A stretch of 64,000 bases of DNA from NCBI GenBank assembly GCA_030765055.1, contig CM060950.1:22047903-22111902 (forward strand). The letters run 5' to 3'. Of the stretch, positions 9,241-20,073 are shown piece by piece. This DNA is from Mantis religiosa (taxonomy: Eukaryota > Arthropoda > Insecta > Mantodea > Mantidae). The notes beneath the pieces were generated by a model. The model was not told the DNA's origin, searched no databases, and was given only the letters and a program-made list of their open reading frames with translations. The position numbers and the translations under genes were made by a program. How positions within the stretch are numbered: position 1 is the first letter of the stretch; each line of letters starts with the position of its first letter.

Positions 9241-10325
9241 GAGGCGGGCCGTACTGCAGACTCCAGTCAATCCTAAGCTTGCCCCGCCTAGCAGCGCTGC
9301 CGAACGTGGTACACGCATCTCGCGCACCTGAACTGAGATTATATTAATTACGCTCGGATAAATGTTTGAAAAATTACAGATGCCAATCTTATAACAAGAA
9401 AGAATTTTATTTTCTGATCATGACCGTACAAAAATCCTGTCTCTACGATACTTAGAACACGAGTGATGCACTTTTTATCTTCACATGGTTATGGTTACAC
9501 CCAACATCCATCCATTCAACACAGATAAGCCTGAAAAACAACACCATTCTTTCCTCATAACATTTATCTCAAACATAAATAAATAAATAAATAAAGCACC
9601 CACTATTAAAACGGAAGTCACGCAGTTTGAAACAAAGTTAATTTTCAGTTCGTTTTCAGAGTAGAGGTGTCGTATTAAATTTGAGTGGCATCTTTCAGTC
9701 GTGTGTTGAGCTGAAGCTGAAATATTGTTAATATGACATTACATAATTATTATACACATCTTTTTTCCAGTGTTTGTGCTCCGAATGCGTGAACATGTCT
9801 CTCGAAGTGATTTTTCTATCAACAAACGTGAAGTGATTCATTTTCAGGGCAGAGAAATATTTAATACCAACAAATTTTTACGAAAGCTCTTCAATCCAGG
9901 ATATAGGGCAACTTTAGATTTTCAAAAATCCCAGCAATTAACTCTGTAACCTTGTGGTGTAGGTAGTGTGCACACAGTGTCACGAATTTGTAGTGAAACA
10001 GCTTCATCCTTAGAAAAAGAGAGCGTGCCTGTGTTTCAATCACCGGGAAAGACCCATGATGTTGGAAAGCGAATTACTGGATTGGAAACCGTGCTTGTTG
10101 TTCCACTGCTGTGACGTGTGTCAAGGTAAGATCTTAATGTTTTCGGAATATTTAATGTTTTGTTTAATTACTGGAAGAATAGCCAAAACCTTTGCTGGCG
10201 GGTAAAACTGCTCTTATGTACACGGAGCCTCTGCAGGTGCACGTACTACGCTTGGCAACTGCGCTCCGCTTGAGCATTGGCCACCGTTCTTATGCCTTTA
10301 CCTTTTGCGAGCGGTATACTGTGGG
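9241..10325. other. Unexplained ~1.1-kb segment inside the P-like element
   Basis: This segment separates two P-transposase blocks that should be close together. Its edges are GC-richer (GGCGGGCCG at the left; GCGAGCGGTAT at the right) with an AT-rich centre containing (ATAA)n at about 9577-9597. I found no clear inverted ends, tRNA-like head or coding match. It could be an insertion or an intron-like spacer of the element. Confidence 0.4.
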
Positions 10326-10665
10326 GGAAATAGCATTTAGAGTAATAAGTATACTTGTATCTGAACAGCAGGAACATGTATTCTTTCAAGAATGTGACAA
10401 ACATGCATTGTTGTGTAGACTAACAGTAAACAAGTGAGTATAAACGAAGAACTAGAGTAAATTCAATCATAATGACAAAAATGTCTTTGCGGAAATGCCA
10501 TGCGTAATATTACAGACAAAATTGTGCGTGTGTTGTGTAACATTTTGTTATCAAACTATAAGAAGAAACGGAACGATTCATTATCAATTCAGAAGGCAGG
10601 CACATCAAGAAAGCTGAAACTACTGCAATAAAATTCAAAGGTGCGTGGGTAGATGTAATACTATT
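10326..10665 (+). pseudogene. C-terminal tail of P-like transposase
   Basis: The frame reads AFRVISILVSEQQEHVFFQE-CDKHALLCRL, then after stops a basic stretch NYKKKRNDSLS...AGTSRKLK. The order (hydrophobic, EEF/CxxH-like, then a basic tail) fits the end of THAP9/P-like transposases, and it sits about 80-100 bp before the right inverted repeat. Similarity is weaker than in the other blocks. Confidence 0.45.
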
Positions 10666-10740
10666 AGTCATTGTGAAGGGAATTATCATGACCGTCTCCA
10701 TGCAATGTGATGGCCTTTCCACGTCACTACCCCTTCCACC

Positions 10741-10770
10741 AACCTTCGCGCCTGTATAGAGTCCGCCGTG
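10741..10770 (-). repeat. Right terminal inverted repeat of the P-like element
   Basis: It ends CTGTATAGAGTCCGCCGTG, the complement of the left end, and is followed by TTACAGCC, which nearly matches the left flank TTACAACC. Confidence 0.8.
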
Positions 10771-11039
10771 TTACAGCCCAATATTCCAAAGAAAAATAGC
10801 AATAACGTTGCTTCGACTTCTATGTAAACGGGTAGGAATATGAAAAGGTCTTTGTACACTTAAATTTCGTAAAATTATGTCGATCTCAAAATTCTGGCAA
10901 CCAACGTTTACAGAAAGCATAGTACAAGCAGGTACGGGTTTTGTATGTTTTCATTTACTGTTATAAAATGGCTTGCGAGTTGCTTAAAATGGAAACACGA
11001 ATGCTGCATCACTTAATTTTAGGTGAGCTCTACAGCATT

Positions 11040-11930
11040 TCAAATAGAAGGAACAGAAATATAAACATGTTATGCAATTCTGATTTCTCCTTCTTCCACT
11101 TCAAGGTTAGGCTATAAACCCCGTTCCAACGCAGACATCTTTCCATCTGGTTTTTGGTTGTCCTCTTGAACGCCAACCTTCTGGCTTGTATTGTAGTGCT
11201 AACTTTGTAAGTCTGGCATTAGACATTCTTTTTGTGTGTTGAATATATTACCATTTGTAGCTCAACTCTTCTCATATTTGAATATATGATAGTCTAAGGA
11301 ATTCGACTCAGTTGTTTCCAATCTCCTTTTAGAAGATCTATTGAGGACCCAGTTTTGTATATTAAAATGTAGAGGGACTCCAAGCACTTAATAAAACCAC
11401 ACAATTGCCTCTTTTCTAGTTTTGTATCTGGATGTTCTTTGAAATGTACAACACATTTTTTTGAAACTTAAGAATTTTATCGATGTCTTTCTCTCCCTCG
11501 TAGGATATGCAACATCTTAGGTAACTTTACTTTAACAGCCATAGTTTTAGATATATTAATAGACACTTCTAAATTATAGGTTTTGAATGCCTCTTATATA
11601 TTGATCTTTGAGGTTCTTCTGAAGTGGAAAGAATAACCTGATCGTCTGCAAATAAAATTTTATTTATATCCCCAAATTTAAAGTCTCGTTGTGTTAGTCT
11701 GCCATTCTTTAACAGTGGCGTTAATATATAAACTAAATAAGTGGGAGCCAATGAACATCCTTGCCGTACACCAAGATTAGTTATTTCCTGCTTGCCTTTT
11801 GATTTAACGCACTTTAACGAAGGTTCTAAATATCCTCTTTCATTATTTCCCATAACTTTTCTCAAAATAACAGTAATACCTCAATGTTATTTTTGTTATA
11901 TTTGTATTGCACGATTTTCTTTGCGTGTAT
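11040..11930 (-). pseudogene. Non-LTR reverse transcriptase fragment, minus strand
   Basis: The open piece at 11865-11569 has the reverse transcriptase blocks GVRQGCSLAPT and ILFADDQVILS; FADD is the active-site motif. It belongs to the same broad clade as 22985-25215. Downstream, in other frames, are DIDKILKFQKMCC and a YKTRKEAIVWFY stretch matching the LNKF...FKNKA...KLYK region of the larger copy, then a basic tail. The endonuclease and the first part of the reverse transcriptase are absent, as in a 5'-truncated insertion. Several frameshifts. Confidence 0.65.
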
Positions 11931-13400
11931 TTAATATATAATATATAATGGGTCAATGATGTATACCTACAGATTCACACCCCTGTATATCTAAACTATT
12001 TAAAAATATTTTAAACCTTATTTTTAAATAATTCTATATTTCTATACTCAGTTCCTGGACTTTTCTTGTTTTTAAAACTTAGTAATGCTTCTTCTAATTT
12101 ATAATAACTTAGTGGATCTGCAGTTCTGATTTACTGTATCAAAATATATTGCTTCACAGAAGGTCTTCCACACATCTTAAGGTTTTATTTATTTGTATAA
12201 CAATAAATCATTTAAACAAATGGTCCTTATTTGTTCATGTATCGCAGATAATGGATATGAAACTAACCTTACAGTAAATGGGAAATAGTAGGAAAATAGA
12301 GTATACCTATGTACTCTATTTTATTACATTATTTGAGGTGTTTAAATGCTTCAAATGGAATGTTAATTGTGTGGCTGGATGTAGAAATTGCCGAAGTATC
12401 CAGAAATAATGAACTCAAACAATCGATGTTGCTTAGTTCCCTATCATTAAAGGTATAATCCCTAGCTGATAGCGAGTGTTTGAAAAATCGAAAACCAAAT
12501 GTTGTGGTTCTATTGCAGACATTTGCAGTTACTGTTAGCAAGACCAGGTCCCATTCCTGTTCAGCGTACTCTACTGGGAAAATATTGCTCCTTATAGAGT
12601 TGTGACTCTTTTGGCAAGACGTGCTTCAAATTCTGAGGTCCTCTTGCGTTTTCGCCAGCATGATACCTACTTGCTTGTATTTTGTTGGCACACAACCAGG
12701 CGTTCAAATGTAAGAGCAATTTTTAGAGAGACCAGACAGGCAGAAGGAAACCAACAGACAGGACATTCTTCCATAACAGAACACATCTGGCATTCAAGTA
12801 CCAACCCATTCAAATAAAATGTAGTCAGAAAAGAAACTTGTGGCCAAATTAACGAAGAGAGAATTGTGGTTTGACATGCATGAAGAACAAATAAACTACT
12901 TACGTGTTCGAAACTTTTTTTAAATTTTAATTTGGTGGATTTTACAACTTTCTAGTGTTACATTAGTTTTACAGCTTTTCTATTTGCACTTGTAGAATGT
13001 GTTACTGTGTAACATCTAAAAGTAACGTCGATATATTATTAAGTATGAGTCAAAATAAGTACTGTGGCCGCGATATTAAAACCTTAACACCAAAAGTCAC
13101 CAGAGGCTTGGATTATTTTGTTTCTTCTTAGAGATTAAACCGAGTTTGAGGAATATTTCAGGAATTATTTAACAAATGTGATCCACTAAATTCACTTAAG
13201 ACAAATTTGGAAATACCCGCATACAGAAGTTGAAAGTGTGCTACAAACTCAAATGAAAAATATTGAAATCATAGCTTGATCTTTGGTTAAATGTTTTTGA
13301 AATCAATGGATCCGAAACGATAGAAGATAACAGCAGGAATCAAGCTACATGCATGCATTCTCTTCGGCCCCTCTTGGAGTATTTTGGTTTTATTTTAAAT
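11931..13400. other. No feature recognised
   Basis: AT-rich DNA with short open frames of 66-71 codons on both strands. None has a recognisable domain, and I saw no shared repeat. Confidence 0.35.
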
Positions 13401-13402
13401 TG

Positions 13403-13546
13403 TTACGTCAGAGGAGGACAGGCAGTGCCAGTCTGACGTCAGCACAAAACGCTCTACATACTCGCACTGAATAGAAGTTCAGCGTGTGACGTCACCGGGC
13501 TCTGAAGTGCTGCAGCAGTACTCGCGTTCAGTACAAGCTGACGTCA
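13403..13546. promoter_or_regulatory. Cluster of TGACGTCA palindromes in a degenerate ~53-bp tandem repeat
   Basis: Perfect TGACGTCA sites start at 13434, 13487 and 13539, a spacing of 53 and 52 bp, with a TTACGTCA at about 13403. Between them TACTCGC and TTCAG/CTGAA stretches recur, which suggests a degenerate tandem duplication. The 8-mer is the CREB/ATF site. No gene lies within 1 kb, so a function is not shown. The stretch is GC-richer than its surroundings. Confidence 0.45.
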
Positions 13547-13559
13547 CAACGGCACTACC

Positions 13560-14129
13560 TGTAGTACATCTACAAATGAGTTTCTCTGAGGACAGAATTT
13601 CCTCTCATTACTAAGCTGATATTACTATTTGAAAAGTATGTGCTTTCTCCATTGAATGCATTTTAATTCATCGTTATCTGGTAATCTGGAGAGATTTTGG
13701 GTTTTTGAAGTATTTTCTGTCCTTTTTAGCAATATGCTGTAAATTGTACTGTGCATATGTATGCATATGAATACCATTAAAATGATTGGATAAGGGAATC
13801 ATTTCATTATAAGCGAGTGGTCTTTCAAAAAGGGATTTCTCAAGCATGTAGATGTATTTTTGAAACTGTATAGCTTGAGCGTATTTGGTTTTACCAAGTA
13901 TCGGTGATTTAATAACAAAACCAGCCAAAGACGTTTATGCAAGAGTACCAGGTTTTAAATATGTCCAGAAAGCTGGACGATAATACAATTCAACGAACTC
14001 CAAATAGAAACTTGCATCATAACCAGCGTGACTATACCATAGTGCTGATGGTAACTACCGCATTACTACTTAATTAATAGATGGAAGGAATCAAAATTAT
14101 TCGTATCATTTCCTTATGAAAATACACCG
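13560..14129. other. No feature recognised
   Basis: AT-rich sequence. The minus frame 13928-13674 (84 codons) has no recognised family. Confidence 0.3.
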
Positions 14130-14335
14130 GTATACAGTTCTTAAAGTTAATGGATTGGCGCATAAGTTCTGGTGCAACACAACAATTTTGGTAATGCCTT
14201 ATGTTGTTCGAAGGAGAACCAGGTACCTACAAAATAGCGTGTCTAGCTTTAGTGTGCTTATACACTGCTTGCTCTTTACAGACCAACAAAATGGAGCGTT
14301 AAATGGACAACAATCGAGGTGTTAAGTCCGCAGCG
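14130..14335 (+). repeat. Dispersed repeat R4, copy 1 (possible mariner left end)
   Basis: About 170 bp aligned with 54045-54295. Both have a TTAATG-(g/c)-TTGG start, GCGTAAGTTCTG or its variant GCATAAGTTCTG, GG(T/C)AATGC(C/T)TT, CTACAAAATA, ATACTG(T/C)TTG and an ATGGA codon after CAR-GCCAA/ACCAA. The opening resembles some mariner ends, and the ATG sits where a transposase would start, but no transposase follows. Confidence 0.45.
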
Positions 14336-14869
14336 GGAGCTGTAGGGCTTGTGTTGTGTCCGGCCATTAATTTGTTACCATATCACTAACCCGCACATTT
14401 TAATACCTAGCAGAGTATTCATGTTCCTCAGTAGACAAATTATCTGGGGAAGCAAAGCTTTATCTCGAGAAAGATTCTTTATGCGTTACACGTTAGTTAC
14501 AATTCTCTGTCAATGAACTCTGCAGTGCAGTTTTGAAGAAATGACCTGAACATTTGCATACAGAACGTCTTACTGCATCAAACGGCGACTTCATTCTTCC
14601 AGTACAACGTTGAAGGCAAATGAAACAAATCGGAATAAAGGACTAAGTGAAAGACGAAAGTACTGTTCATACGTGTTTACAAATCACTTCGAAATATAAT
14701 TTCAATAAAATTCAACGAGAAACGTTTAGGGCTAGTAACGCTTTAGTACCAGAAATATGATGTTTTTAGGCATGCAAATTGTTTTATTAACAATTTAATT
14801 CCTATTGCAGCGATGCAATATTTAAGCGCGGCGCTTGCAATGAGCATTATATTATACAAATATAATAAT
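14336..14869. other. No feature recognised
   Basis: AT-rich DNA between R4 and the 3' end of the Penelope-like element. It may include the element's 3' untranslated part. Confidence 0.3.
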
Positions 14870-15930
14870 TTGCAACATTAAACTTCATTTATCTTTAAAG
14901 AAAACGATGAAAATGTTCTTATTAATTGATGAGGATCGCGATTTTGTGAAACGTTACAATCACTAGATGTCACTATGTTTTTGCCAGTACTACCAACATC
15001 TGCAAATGAAATAAACTTAAAAACAGAATCGAGTGACGGTATTTCAAAATTCATTACGCGATGTCTATTTATTAAAATAAATAATTTATCCCAAACCATT
15101 AAGTCTATCGGACCCTTTAATTGTTTTAATAGTTTAACTTCTGGATTTATTTTATGGTTAAACGGCCAGAAATGACCTGCTACGGTCGATTTATCAGTCT
15201 GTTTATACTTAATTTTATGAAAATGTTCTTTCGTTCTGTTTCCAAATTACGTTTTGTCTTTCCAATATAAACTTTATCACAATGTAAACAATTAAACTGA
15301 TATATACAAATTTTTTATTATTACGAATTTTACATTTTTTTTTTTTTACTTTTTAATAGAGAAATGTAGCACAACTTTTAATATTATATTTATTTTGAGG
15401 AACTAAAGTGGCCGTCTCGGTAGCGTAGATGGTAGCATGTCTGCCTCACGTTCAAGAGGTCCCGAGTTCGAATCTCGGTCAGGGTGAGCTACCTGGATAA
15501 GGCTTTTTCCGGGATTTTCCTTTCCCCTGAAAGACGAATGTCGGGTAACTCTAAGCTCGATGGACCCCGGACGCATTGACCATCATTTCACCCATTTCAT
15601 TCATGGTCCGATATGACTAAATGTTGGGAGGACGTAAATTATTAAAAAAAGATGGTCTTTTAATTTTAAAGGTATAAATATCAATAAGTTGTTTTATATT
15701 TAAATTTTTCAATTTTTATGTATAAAGTCTTTATTAAAACCATCAATTAAAGCAGTATTAATAATATGTTCATATTCTCTATTAAATTCCTCTTTATTCA
15801 GGGTTATATTTATTAACCTATAAATCAAACTATTAAAACCAGAAATTAATGTGAAAAGAGTTAGAAATTTTATTTTTTATGTAATTATAGTTGGGAGTAG
15901 ATTTCCTATAAATACCAAAGTTTAATCATT
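14870..15930 (-). mobile_element. Penelope-like element, 3' half, split by a SINE
   Basis: On the minus strand the right segment (about 15930-15655) encodes FGIYRKST and then FNSLIYRLINITLNKEEF followed by NTALIDGFNKDFI, the thumb/linker that follows the reverse transcriptase of Penelope-like elements. The left segment (about 15320-14878) encodes the GIY-YIG endonuclease: YQFNCLHCDKVYIGKTKRNL, KSTVAGHF, HKINPEVKLLKQL and a terminal MNFEIPSLDSVFKF. Both segments need frame changes. The reverse transcriptase catalytic part is missing, so the insertion is 5'-truncated. A SINE-A at 15411-15650 separates the two coding parts. Confidence 0.75.
15411..15650 (+). mobile_element. SINE-A copy 3, inserted in the Penelope-like element
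   Basis: A full-length copy: head GCCGTCTCGGTAGCGTAGATGG, B box GAGTTCGAATCTCGG, body and 3' GGACGTAAATT followed by a short A-rich tail. It lies exactly between the linker and GIY-YIG coding parts of the minus-strand Penelope-like element. A clean target duplication is not obvious. Confidence 0.9.
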
Positions 15931-15950
15931 TTCTTTTAATAGAAGTGAAG

Positions 15951-16600
15951 TTTTATGTTACAAATGATTATATTTGTATAGTATCTGTTGCTTCACTGTA
16001 ACTAGCTTCATATTTTACCTATTTATTTAGCATTATATTGTTATTAATAAATCAATTTGCCTGAAGAAAACATAATTGCAATTTGAAGTAAACTGGATAA
16101 TTTTCTTGTACCATAATGAGATGGACTATAAAGTGACTAGAACTGGTATTTTCAGTTTTCATAGCCCCCCCCCCCATTTTTAACTGTTCACATAGCAGTT
16201 AGCGAAAGTCTTACATTCCACGAATTCATTCATGACGAATTCCAAAATTTCGTTATGAACATTACACTGGAAATGATACACGTTCTCACCTATCCTGAAT
16301 AAATAATAAAATAAATCAAAATAAAATAAATAATAATAAAATTTAAAAAGCATAATTACTCAGAACTGAAGTGTAAACTACTGACTTGTGGAAAAAAATC
16401 ACCTAACAAGCCATATATTTATAACTGCTTATTTATCCCAGAGAGTTCAAATCGGTATTGTTAAGTTGCTCTTCCCTTTAAAACCAATAAAAAGTATATC
16501 AGCAATACCAACTTAAAATTGAAATGGGACAAGAGATAATCCTCCTGCTCTCTTCCCACCATTACAATCCAATTTAGTTAGTGTGGGCTCAAATAAAACG
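15951..16600. other. No gene seen; low-complexity AT-rich stretch
   Basis: It contains a run of 13 C at about 16167-16179 and an AATAA-rich stretch at 16300-16345. No coding or tRNA-like signal. Confidence 0.35.
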
Positions 16601-16609
16601 GAGAGAGGG

Positions 16610-16815
16610 GTTGCAAGCAGAAATGGCCCTGGAATTGACTCACACTGAACGAGCTATTCACGAAGAAATTGACAAGGTAACCCAATAATACTGGGAAAAC
16701 TGTAGGAGACACGCAGAAACGCTACAAGACGACTTTTAGAAAGAAATAGGACATGGCGAGCTTTTGGACCCTAAATTTGCCAAACTCAGACGATGAAGAC
16801 AGTGACCTTGACTAA
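16610..16815 (+). pseudogene. C-terminal tail of a pogo/Tigger-like transposase (tentative)
   Basis: The plus strand reads THTERAIHEEIDKVTQ, a stop, then YWENCRRHAETLQDDF, a stop and KEIGHG. A neighbouring frame ends NLPNSDDEDSDLD before a stop codon at about 16813. A W/Y..C..HAE.LQ helix followed by an acidic SDDEDSD tail is common at the end of pogo-class (DDE_1) transposases. Only about 65 residues remain, with two stops and one frameshift. An alternative is the tail of an unrelated multicopy host gene. Confidence 0.35.
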
Positions 16816-17059
16816 TTGTTTCTTGACGTACATTGACAGGGGTACGGATGAGCCACTAGCAGTTACACTGAATTAGAGAAACAGGTAATTCACAAACTAT
16901 AATTATAGTATTTAGAAACTATATAGATAAATAAAATATGCGAATATGCTCGTCTCGATTTGGATTTCAACAACAGCTCTATTGTAAAAAGTTTGTAAAT
17001 TTCAATTTGAGTTCCCTTACATCTAGCACCAAAAGGACATGCATGCTCCAGGAGCGTGC

Positions 17060-17121
17060 GAGAGACAGACAGACAGACAGACAGAGAGAGAGAGAGAGAC
17101 AGAGGCAGACAGACAGAGAGA
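17060..17121 (+). repeat. (GACA)n/(GA)n microsatellite
   Basis: Imperfect GACA and GA repeats. The open frames crossing it on both strands (RQTDRQ and SLSLS types) are translated microsatellite. Confidence 0.9.
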
Positions 17122-17586
17122 GCCAAATATGAAAAAAATGGGAGTAACTAGGTGGCAACGCCGAGCATGCAAGCGCGTTTCATTTGCTGTAGCCAAGAAC
17201 ACCTCCCATTTGATAAACAGTTGCCTTACCCTCTTTCTAACGTACAAATAGAACACTTGCCTGATTCCATGGCCACTGGTTGTTACACGAAGAACAAATG
17301 ACAACCAAAATACGCTTAAACAAAACGGCAAAGATCTGGACTCATAACGACATCTGAGTATTATAAAACGAGAAATATAATCCAACCAGGAAATCCACGA
17401 CTACAATAATTGCGTCGTTTATCACCTGCATCTGGAAACAGAACTTTTGAGCCCAAAGAGTACTGGCTCAAAGTAAAAGCACGCGCTTCGCTCACTACTA
17501 ATGAAAGTTCAAATTTCGGCGATGGTCTCTACCCCCAAACCCTTTATGTTTTCCGTCTTCACCTCTACACCCATGTATCGGATTCC
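17122..17586. other. No feature recognised
   Basis: Mixed-composition DNA between the microsatellite and the second mariner. Short open frames only. Confidence 0.3.
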
Positions 17587-17590
17587 TATA

Positions 17591-18876
17591 CGAGGGTGGT
17601 CTGAAAAGTTTCCAACCTCAACATGAAGATGCCAGCACTTTTAAATAAAAGCTACTGAATTTCGTTGTTCATCTGTTGAAAGAAACTCACCAAAGTTTCA
17701 GCCATTTTGGACGCTCAGTTGTTATGTAAACAGTCGTTTTAGTGAGCTGGTGCTAGTGTTTTTAAGAAATAGACAGAATCGAGTATCGCATGTCATTAAA
17801 TGTTTTAGAAAGGCAATACGTCTATGCAAATCAAAGATGAGTTAGATTCTGTGTATGGGGACTCTGCACCATCATCTACCACAGTGAAATTTTGGGCAGC
17901 TGAATTTAAACGTGGCCGTAAGAGCTTGGGAGACGATGAACGTTCGGGACGTACAAAAACTGCAACTGCCGACGAAAACTTCGCCAAAGTTCACCAAATG
18001 GTGCTAGATGACCACCGAATTAAAGTGAGAGAGATAGCAGAGGCTACGAACATATCAAAAGAATGTGTTGGTCACATATTAAATCAACATTTAGACATGA
18101 GAAAGCTGTCCGCGCGTTGGGTGCCGCGTTTGCCCACGTTAGACCAAAAACGCGTTCGAATGAACATTTCCAATGCTCTGTTGGCGCAGTTTAGGCGCAA
18201 TAAATCCAAGTTTAGGCACCGATTAATTACTGTAGATGAAACGTGGATACACCATTATACGCCCGAAACAAAAATACAGTCCAAACAGTGGAGTGCAAAG
18301 AGGTAACCGGCTCAAAAAAAGTTTCTTTCGACTGGGAAAGTGATGGCGACTTTTTTTTGGGGGGGGGGTGGTAGTCATGGATTTATTTAAATTGATTATC
18401 TTAAAAAAAGCCATTACAGGAGCATATCACGCATCATTACTTGACCAGCTGAAGGCAGAACTTGCGGTAAAACGGTCACCGTCACATTTGCAGAAAAAGA
18501 AAAGCCCTGTTTCACCAAGACAACACCTCCGCGGTTGTAATGGCGAAAATCTACAAATTATGATTTGAACTGCTTGACCATCTGCCTTGCTCAGCAGATC
18601 TAGCCCCAAGCGATTTCTTTTTGTTCCCCATTCTGAAAATTGCGCTCGGAGGACAGAGACTTTCGTCAAATGAAGAGACAATGACCTTCGTGAACAATTA
18701 TTTTGCAGAGAAAAACGACGAGTACTATTTGTATAAGTTACAGAGATGGAGGCATCGCTGGGAAAAGTGTGAAGAGTTACAAGAAGACTATGTTCAAAAA
18801 AAAAAAAATAAAAAAAATCTGAAAAAAAAAATGTCCTATATCTTTCTTAGGTCGGACACTTTTCAGACCATCCTTG
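17591..18876 (+). mobile_element. Mariner element, full length but degenerate
   Basis: The left end CGAGGGTGGTCTGAAAAGTT and the right end (reverse complement CAAGGATGGTCTGAAAAGTG) match at 24 of 28 positions. TA flanks both ends (17589-17590 and 18877-18878). The 1,286-bp length is that of a complete mariner. It differs from the mariner at 7790 in its inverted repeats and protein, so two mariner lineages invaded this locus. Confidence 0.9.
17767..18795 (+). pseudogene. Mariner transposase, frameshifted
   Basis: The expected start is ATA in place of ATG at about 17767 (then DRIEYR), and a frameshift and stop near 17806 separate it from the open part 17824-18303. That part gives KDELDSVYGDSAPSSTTVKF, the helix-turn-helix linker SGRTKT and EIAEATNISKE, then LSARWVPRLPT and the first catalytic Asp in ITVDETWIHHY. 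Further frameshifts follow: GKVMATFF, DYLKK, the second Asp in FHQDN, and SADLAPSDFFLFP with the third. The WVPxLLT and DETWIHHYTPETK blocks are mariner hallmarks. A run of ten Gs at about 18360 marks one frame break. Confidence 0.85.
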
Positions 18877-18878
18877 TA

Positions 18879-19607
18879 TTTAACTATTTGATCCATGTCC
18901 GTAACACCTCAAATGGTTTCTTTCTAGTTCTCTCAATGGTTCAGGTTTCAATTCTTTTTATTAATGCGCATTAGTTATACATGTTTGTACCTTGCAGTGA
19001 TACGTCACAGCCAACGTTTTCAATTACCGTATTCAAACTAGAACAATTTTGTTGTAAACATATGCGAGAAAAGAAACAGCGATAAATATACTGTAATGGA
19101 ACGTTGTTAGGTTGCGGATTGGTGGGTGGAAATGCATGGGTGTTATGGAGCCGGGAACACAAAAACATAGATAAAGAAGATACTGGATAGCCTATACTAC
19201 AGGAGTACAGGCAACATTCAATTACTGCTTGAAATATGCAAATAAACCCGTAGCAGGGGATATTAATGCAGATGACATCCTTCGTCTGCAAGGAGAAGAG
19301 TTGAATGGTGAGCAATGAAATGAACAAAACTAAAGAATTAGGAGGAAATAAGAGAATTCACAGCAACACTTCGAGAGAAGGCTGATGCGTTAAAAACCGT
19401 ATCTACAAATGGCCATAAACACTGGAATTTCTTGGGAACGTGTATTCATGCAGGACGGATGGAAAAAAAGTGCGGTGCGAATAAAAAGAAGCACCTTAGG
19501 TTAAAGGAAAATATTTAAAGATAGAAAAATAAATAAGCGAAGGAAGCATCATACACAAGGAAGAGAGCTGAAGCTAAGAGAAATTAACAAGGCAGAAAGT
19601 GGAAAAA
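18879..19607. other. No feature recognised
   Basis: The minus frame 19327-18971 (118 codons) is hydrophobic and Cys-rich, with no family resemblance and no shared repeat. Confidence 0.3.
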
Positions 19608-19611
19608 GTAT

Positions 19612-20073
19612 TGTGACTTCGTGGAACTTCGTAATTTTGAATACCCCTTGCAGCAGTAAAAAGACACGACAAACACAGCAACAGTCTTCAAGGTCGTCTC
19701 GTTGCTGCACCACACGTAAACAAACGAAATAAATCACTGCGGTACACTTCAAATGTCCACTGTCGCAATAACCATCACAAAACTCACACAGCAACACCAC
19801 TAACAACTCAATTAACAACTGACTCCACTCTAACACCTTGCGGGGTTCTTATACCTCCAGTCATTGTTCTAGAATGCGGTAGATTTCTCGATAACAATCG
19901 CGATGGCAGCGGGAATTTCCAGACTTCTAGGTCTCTTTCTTTCTCTTGGCAAGCATCCCACGCGCCACTATCTGTCTCTTTCTTTCCTGCCCGCGTGCCA
20001 CTCTCTTTGTTTCCTGCGCACGCACCCAGCACTGGCTTGTCGCGGCTTCAACACAAAAATGCGATCGGTGACA
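19612..20073 (-). mobile_element. Solo LTR, copy 1
   Basis: A 462-bp sequence starting TGTGACTT and ending GGTGACA on the plus strand (TG...CA ends), flanked by the 4-bp duplication GTAT (19608-19611, 20074-20077). Three more copies are at 24321, 31009 and 36935. On the minus strand it has a TATA-like GTATAAG followed about 25 bp later by an initiator-like TCAGTTG, so transcription would run on the minus strand. No internal gag-pol sequence is next to it. A TSD of 4 bp and preference for ATAT-type targets recall Ty3/gypsy elements. Confidence 0.8.

Larger units (their letters stand above)
6810..10770 (+). mobile_element. P-like (THAP) DNA transposon, internally deleted and multiply invaded
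   Basis: The element is bounded by terminal inverted repeats at 6810-6840 and 10741-10770 that differ at one base over about 29 bp, flanked by TTACAAC (6803-6809) and TTACAGC (10771-10777), a worn 7-8 bp duplication. P elements make 8-bp duplications and have inverted repeats near 31 bp. Inside, on the plus strand and in family order, are a THAP DNA-binding domain (7242-7456), a late-transposase block (7636-7730), a further block (8970-9240) and a lysine-rich C-terminal block (10330-10660). Most of the catalytic RNase H-like part is missing between the first two. A GTGACGT motif lies about 50 bp inside each end in opposite orientation, recalling subterminal repeats. A mariner at 7790-8957 and a further unexplained segment at about 9240-10320 interrupt it. 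Non-functional. Confidence 0.75.

Noticed and set aside
17023..17385. 120-codon minus frame with a hydrophobic Ser/Leu-rich stretch
   Set aside because: The stretch is the translated GACA/GA microsatellite; no domain.
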